Both the position numbers and the translations under genes were made by a program. From JBBARC01 sp040400005 (lineage in GTDB: Bacteria > Pseudomonadota > Alphaproteobacteria > Acetobacterales > Acetobacteraceae), in contig JBBARC010000004.1 of NCBI GenBank assembly GCA_040400005.1, positions 43,925-107,924 on the forward strand: 64,000 bases of DNA, written 5' to 3'. The notes beneath the pieces are model-generated. The model was given only the letters and a program-made list of their open reading frames with translations, did no database searches and had not been told where the DNA came from. This document shows, one piece after another, positions 60,082 to 64,000 of the stretch. Position 1 is the stretch's first letter; each line of letters starts with the position of its first letter.

Positions 60082-60110
60082 TGCCGCACGGCGGGGCAGG
60101 CCGTGCGGCA
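60082..60110. terminator. Stem-loop between convergent genes
   Basis: TGCCGCACGG (60082-60091) and CCGTGCGGCA (60101-60110) are perfect 10-bp complements around a 9-nt loop, 34 bp after the indolepyruvate oxidoreductase stop and 35 bp before the convergent PstS-like stop. It is a likely bidirectional terminator, though no strong T-run follows. Confidence 0.7.
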
Positions 60111-60144
60111 AGGTTTGTGCTGCTCTAGCCAGTGATGTTACGCC

Positions 60145-61455
60145 TTACCGGCCAACAATACCGGCGCACGCTGTAGCATTTTGAATGTTCACGTGCCAGG
60201 CATTACCATCGGCCAGGATGTTTGTCTTAATCGCCGCCAAAAACTTGGCCGACCCCGTATTGGCAACCTTCACCAACCCATTATTGTTCTCGATCGCAAA
60301 ATAGGCCGCGTTGCCATAGTGCAGTTTAAGAAACGCAATCACCCCCTTGGCAACGTTGGCATCCTTATAGCATTGCGGGACAAACAGGTTCGAATACCCA
60401 ACAATAGCGTAGCCGGTGCCCGGTGTCGGGATAGACGGCACCCAGTTCAGCGGGTTTGCCGCCGCAATCGCCGCACTTGGTGGCGCCAGATTGGTCGCAT
60501 TTGCACCAGGTTTATTCAGGGCTGCCGCAATATTGGCAACGGTTGGCGTGTAATAAAGGGTGCCATTCTTCAGCCCCGCCACCAGCAATGTGCTCTTCAG
60601 CCCGTTGCCCAGCAAACCATCAGGATTAGGCGCGATCGACGTATAGTCGGGCGACGTATAGCCAACAGCCGAGGTGGTGGGCGTTGCCGTGCCGATCGAG
60701 GACAAATAATTGGCAACCGCCAAATTGCCTTTAACGCCGACAAAACTCGCTGGCGCCCCCGGCACCACGCCGCCGGTAAAAAACGCACTAAATGTGTTGC
60801 TCGGCGCAAAACCAGGGGCGAAATTCGAATTGGTCCCGTTGCAAACTTTTGCCAAATGGTTCGACAAATTATACGTGGTGCCACCAGTATCGTTGCGATA
60901 AACCACAGTAATTTGCCCGGCCGCCGGGGCAACACCTGTCGCCGGCGCGCTCACTTGGTTCCAGTTGGTCATCTTGCCCGAAAAAATACCGCACAGCTGG
61001 TCATCGGTCAGTTGCAGCTTGCCATTGGCAGTGATCGCGCTGTTCACCACAACAATCGGTACCGCCGTGCCCAGCACCGGCACCTGGATCAGATTACCCG
61101 CACTGGCCTGCCCTTGCGCGTTGCTGCTGGCGGTCCACACCGCGTAGTTGCTGCTCGATAGCGGGTATTCCGATGTTGTGTAGTCCACCGCAAAAGTGGA
61201 CCCGGCATTAAACAGCCCCGCCGCGTTGGTCACAAACCCGGTCTGCGCCGTGCCCGATGATATCGAATAGTAGGTGCCAAACGCATACAAGCTTTGGGCT
61301 GCATTAAATGTTGCGAATTCATTAGCAAAGTTGAACGCCTGTGCGGTAGCGCCGCCACCATTCAGCGGCACTGCGGTGGTCGCCATGGCGCTGTGCGAAA
61401 GGCCAGCCAATAGCGCGGCCGCGGACAGCGTCGTCCGTAGAAATTTACGTGACAT
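60145..61455 (-). CDS. PstS-like phosphate-binding protein
   Basis: 436 residues with a signal peptide ending near AMATTA. The PBP-like fold has GGGATAQAFNFANEF, a TTSEYPLSSSNYAVW segment, VVYRNDTGGTTYNL (phosphate-loop-like) and LCGIFSGKMTNWNQV, all found in PstS/DING-type substrate-binding proteins. An AAGGAG ribosome site precedes ATG 61455. No pstCAB or phoU genes are adjacent and I see no pho box. It may be a DING-like or secreted phosphate-binding protein rather than a transporter subunit. Confidence 0.85.
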   Translation of the reverse strand: MSRKFLRTTLSAAALLAGLSHSAMATTAVPLNGGGATAQAFNFANEFATFNAAQSLYAFGTYYSISSGTAQTGFVTNAAGLFNAGSTFAVDYTTSEYPLSSSNYAVWTASSNAQGQASAGNLIQVPVLGTAVPIVVVNSAITANGKLQLTDDQLCGIFSGKMTNWNQVSAPATGVAPAAGQITVVYRNDTGGTTYNLSNHLAKVCNGTNSNFAPGFAPSNTFSAFFTGGVVPGAPASFVGVKGNLAVANYLSSIGTATPTTSAVGYTSPDYTSIAPNPDGLLGNGLKSTLLVAGLKNGTLYYTPTVANIAAALNKPGANATNLAPPSAAIAAANPLNWVPSIPTPGTGYAIVGYSNLFVPQCYKDANVAKGVIAFLKLHYGNAAYFAIENNNGLVKVANTGSAKFLAAIKTNILADGNAWHVNIQNATACAGIVGR

Positions 61456-61510
61456 AATGCGTGCTCCTTAAGGGGGCAGGTTGGGGGTGGGCAGATTTGC
61501 GCTGCCTGAA

Positions 61511-61566
61511 TTCCTATTAAAACAATAGGAAACACATGGCAAGCAAAATCATACTAAATTGGTATG
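61511..61566. promoter_or_regulatory. Two short inverted repeats in the pstS/GDSL divergent spacer
   Basis: TTCCTATT (61511-61518) with AATAGGAA (61524-61531), and CATAC (61550-61554) with GTATG (61562-61566). They sit in the AT-rich centre of the 198-bp spacer between the divergent PstS-like and GDSL genes. This is a normal place for an operator, but neither site matches a regulator motif I know. Confidence 0.4.
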
Positions 61567-61653
61567 CTAAAACGCACCGCCGTTTGCCCCCAAGCTTACG
61601 CCTAGCTAGGCTGCCAAAATGCCGAAAAATTCGGTGCAATTAGGGAGGTAATC

Positions 61654-62481
61654 ATGGGTTTTTTGCGGCGTGCACTCAGCATTTGGGCGGCTTGTGCTGG
61701 CCTCGCGCTGGCGTGGCTTGCGCCGCACCAAGCCCACGCTGCCGGCTACACCCAACTCATTGTGTTCGGCGATAGCCTATCCGATGTCGGCAACAATGGC
61801 CGCTACACGGCGGGCAATCTGTGGGCCGAACACTTGGCCGGTGCCTACGGCGTGCCGCTGGCCGCATCGCACAGTGGCGGCACCGATTATGCCATCTCCG
61901 GCGCCCTGATCACCCAAGGCGGCACCTACAGCCTGCCCGGCCAGGTGGCCACCTACCTTGCCGCCCACCCGCATGCCGATGCAGCCGCCCTCTATGTCAT
62001 CTGGGGCGGCGGCAACGATGCGTTCTCAACTCTGGGTAACCCAGCATCCGGGCCCAGCGTCGCCACCACTGGTGTCGCCAGCACAGTGGGCATGATCAAC
62101 CGCTTGTATGCCGCCGGCGCCCGCTATTTTCTCATCGGCGAAGTGCCCAGCACCAATTTAACCCCTTACGTGCAAAGCCAGGGCGCCCTAGCCATCGCCC
62201 AGCAAGCCGCAGAAGTTGCCTACTGGAATGCCGCTCTCCGCAAGGCACTCAGCCACACGCCAGTGTCTGGCGGCCGGGTCTGGCGCTATAACGCGGCCTC
62301 GGGTCTGTCGGCGATCGTGTCCTCGCCCACCCACATGGGTTTTACCAACGTCACCACGCCCTGCAACACCAGTTGCGCCGATCCCGCCCACACATTGTTC
62401 TGGGATAGCATCCACCCGGGTGCTACCGGCCACGCCATGATCGCCGACGCCATGCTGGCGGTGCTCACCGAACTGCAATAG
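61654..62481 (+). CDS. GDSL-type esterase/lipase, exported
   Basis: 275 residues. A signal peptide ends near AHAAG. Block I is FGDSLSDVGN (Ser41), block III is YVIWGGGNDAF and block V is WDSIHPGATGHAMIAD, with catalytic Asp and His. It belongs to the autotransporter-lipase/thermolabile-haemolysin branch but has no C-terminal barrel. A GGAGG ribosome site lies six bases before ATG 61654. A type II secretion client is possible. Confidence 0.92.
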   Translation: MGFLRRALSIWAACAGLALAWLAPHQAHAAGYTQLIVFGDSLSDVGNNGRYTAGNLWAEHLAGAYGVPLAASHSGGTDYAISGALITQGGTYSLPGQVATYLAAHPHADAAALYVIWGGGNDAFSTLGNPASGPSVATTGVASTVGMINRLYAAGARYFLIGEVPSTNLTPYVQSQGALAIAQQAAEVAYWNAALRKALSHTPVSGGRVWRYNAASGLSAIVSSPTHMGFTNVTTPCNTSCADPAHTLFWDSIHPGATGHAMIADAMLAVLTELQ

Positions 62482-62517
62482 GGGCAATCCACCGGTCGGG
62501 GCCGCGCCCCGCCGGTC

Positions 62518-63843
62518 TCAGCCGCCAAATAGCCGCGCGAAAAAGCCTTTTTTCACCGGCTCACCCGGCATTTCAGGCGGCAAAATCGGTTTTAACGGCG
62601 GCGGCGGCATCAGTTCGGCCATGCTGGTGTAGGCAACATCCTCACCGCCGGCCAAAGCATGCGCACTGGGCAGCATCTCCGGCAGCGATTCAATCAGCTC
62701 ATCCTGCCCGCCGGCCAGTGCCGCCACCGACATCCCGCTCACCGCCGCTGTGTCAGGCGCCGAATTATATTCAACATAGCCCGCCCCCGATTGGGTCAGC
62801 GGCCGCGGATCACCCTTATTGCCGTCCACAGCGGCTGCGGCCGGCATCTGTTCGCCTTCCGTCTCCTCGGCGTCGGGCGCCTCACCGGCAGCACCCTGGC
62901 CGGTTGCCGCCAGCGCGCGTTTCAGCGCGCGCTTACCGGTTTGCGAATCAGGCGACCAAGCAAGCCCGCGATCGAGCTCGCTAATCGCCTGCCCGGGGTT
63001 GGTGCGTACCAGTTGAATCCCCCGGTGCAGCGGCTCGTTCCATTCAAAGCGCAAATACCGGTGGCAGTACTCTTCAAAGGTAAACTGCCCCTCGTCGTTA
63101 AAAACATAACGCGCGCGTGGCTTTACATAGGTCAGCCCGAAGTGGCGCACCACACCAGGGTGCAGCGGCTGGGCAGTCGGGGCAAACCCGGTAAAATTCA
63201 GCTTTTCGGCAGCCTGAGCATTTTGCCCCAAGCGGCGGAACAACTGCCCAGCCAGCGCACTCAGCAGCGCCAGGCTAGGCCGCTCGCGCGAGGTAAACAG
63301 CTCGGTTGTGCGAAAGCCGCTCCCCACAATCTCGGCCATGGCAAAGCCGGTGGCGTCGTCCATCTTGCGCAAATGCGCCAAACGATCAGCAAGCTTGCGA
63401 TCCACATCGGTGGCCCGCGCAATATCCAGGGCCACATACTCGGCAACAGCCGCATCTTCGGCAACGCCGCTGGCGGCCAGCCCATCCAAATAGCTATCGC
63501 CATGCTCGGCAGGATACGGCCCGCCAACTATCGGGAAAATGCCACGGTTCTGCGGGTGCGGCTGGCCGGCATAGGGCCACAGAAAATCGGCTTCCAGGCG
63601 CGGAAACCGTACCCGTTCCACCTTGGCCGGCAGCGCGTTATCAGGCAGCGCATCGCCCGCCTCGCTGGTCTCCAGCACAATCACCTCGGCTTCCGCCAGG
63701 GCCGACCGGCCAGCTTCGCGGCTCGCCGCAACCGGGCCGATATAAGCCACCGTCTGGCCGCGCCCGCCCAGCAGGCAAACCCGGTAAGCACGTGCCAGCG
63801 CGCGCGCCTGGGCGCCACCAGCAAAGACAATTTTACGGTTCAT
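62518..63843 (-). CDS. WcbI-like putative polysaccharide acetyltransferase domain protein
   Basis: 441 residues. The N-terminal part (about 1-260) begins MNRKIVFAGGAQARALARAY, with a strand-loop-helix like the GNCQA start of WcbI proteins, and continues with RFPRLEADFLWPYAGQPHPQ. WcbI members are suspected acyltransferases in capsule or glycan synthesis. The C-terminal 150 residues are Pro/Ala/Glu-rich and disordered, ending in VKKGFFARLFGG. There is no signal peptide. The similarity is partial, so the call is tentative; part of it could be an unrelated family. Confidence 0.5.
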   Translation of the reverse strand: MNRKIVFAGGAQARALARAYRVCLLGGRGQTVAYIGPVAASREAGRSALAEAEVIVLETSEAGDALPDNALPAKVERVRFPRLEADFLWPYAGQPHPQNRGIFPIVGGPYPAEHGDSYLDGLAASGVAEDAAVAEYVALDIARATDVDRKLADRLAHLRKMDDATGFAMAEIVGSGFRTTELFTSRERPSLALLSALAGQLFRRLGQNAQAAEKLNFTGFAPTAQPLHPGVVRHFGLTYVKPRARYVFNDEGQFTFEEYCHRYLRFEWNEPLHRGIQLVRTNPGQAISELDRGLAWSPDSQTGKRALKRALAATGQGAAGEAPDAEETEGEQMPAAAAVDGNKGDPRPLTQSGAGYVEYNSAPDTAAVSGMSVAALAGGQDELIESLPEMLPSAHALAGGEDVAYTSMAELMPPPPLKPILPPEMPGEPVKKGFFARLFGG

Positions 63844-63921
63844 CGTGTCGCCCGGTTCAAACTCATCCTAGTGTTCTGGCGCTTCGCAAAGAAAATTTCA
63901 ACGCCTTAGGTCATTTTGGCC

Positions 63922-64000
63922 AGGGCAATCGGCGAAAAGTAAGGTTCTTCTTTTTCTGAAGAAAAAGGTAACTCCCAAGCCCCCTGGGCCAGCAGGACCT
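63922..64000. repeat. T-rich repeat, copy F, interrupted at window end
   Basis: The left arm begins AGGGCAATCGGCGAAAAGTA and reaches CTGAAGAAAAA at 63966. From 63967 the sequence becomes GGTAACTCCCAAGCCCC and no longer follows the repeat. The break is at the same point as in copy E, where the inserted element also starts GGTAACT. The rest lies beyond the window. Confidence 0.8.

Noticed and set aside
60181..61161. Long plus-strand open frame antisense to the PstS-like gene
   Set aside because: The minus strand has a signal peptide, ribosome site and conserved fold; the plus frame is basic and unstructured.
62659..63909. 416-codon plus-strand open frame antisense to the WcbI-like gene
   Set aside because: Very Arg/Gln/His-rich composition typical of shadow frames; it also runs past the start of the real gene.

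Overview
The window looks like chromosomal DNA from a GC-rich alphaproteobacterium. Rhodospirillales is likely, and Acetobacteraceae is my best guess. This rests on the System I cytochrome c maturation operon, the envC-ctpA-polysaccharide deacetylase-rppH order, a DUF1674 (SDHAF4-type) protein, a fused indolepyruvate ferredoxin oxidoreductase and many four-base ATGA/GTGA gene overlaps. I saw no phage genes, CRISPR array, tRNA, rRNA or intact transposase.

Layout. 1-4.0 kb: the end of a type II secretion operon (gspL fragment, gspM, a gspC/N-type gene, the secretin gspD), then a TPR/glycosyltransferase-like protein. 5.6-11.1 kb (minus): ccmC-D-E-F-G-H-I plus DUF1674. 11.2-15.7 kb (plus): YciI, EVE and Rieske proteins coupled to acetyl-CoA synthetase, then two tandem paralogous Cys-x-x-Cys membrane proteins of unknown function. 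16-24.6 kb: glyoxalase II, a methyltransferase, envC-ctpA-deacetylase-rppH, an RlmM-like methyltransferase, DUF423 and prolyl iminopeptidase. 25-28.6 kb: a 1205-residue repetitive beta-structure surface-type protein. 28.6-33.2 kb (minus): a hydratase and the cell-shape genes mrdA, mreD, mreC. 33.4-38.9 kb: a TIGR03118 protein, an ECF sigma/anti-sigma pair and a divergent DUF1329/DUF1302 pair. 38.9-43.4 kb (minus): a dimethylglycine/sarcosine dehydrogenase-like flavoprotein, a choline-kinase-like enzyme and an epoxide hydrolase. 43.5-49.2 kb: siroheme synthase, a 72-residue orphan, an SDR, an alcohol dehydrogenase, a thioesterase, cysK and a divergent Rrf2 regulator. 49.7-54.5 kb: two tandem secreted penicillin-acylase-family enzymes. 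54.7-63.8 kb: uppP with a GDSL hydrolase, indolepyruvate ferredoxin oxidoreductase, a PstS-like protein, a second GDSL esterase and a WcbI-like protein.

Envelope biology dominates: peptidoglycan synthesis and remodelling (mrdA, mreC/D, envC, ctpA, uppP), protein export (T2SS, with several exported hydrolases as possible clients) and periplasmic cytochrome assembly.

The most unusual material is non-coding. A T-rich inverted-repeat element of about 190 bp occurs seven times, whole or partial, always between genes. One copy carries a second 192-bp element with perfect 19-bp terminal inverted repeats. Another copy, at the window edge, breaks at the same internal point into similar sequence. A 28-bp triplication at the mreC/mreD junction has shifted the mreD start and created two overlapping minicistrons.
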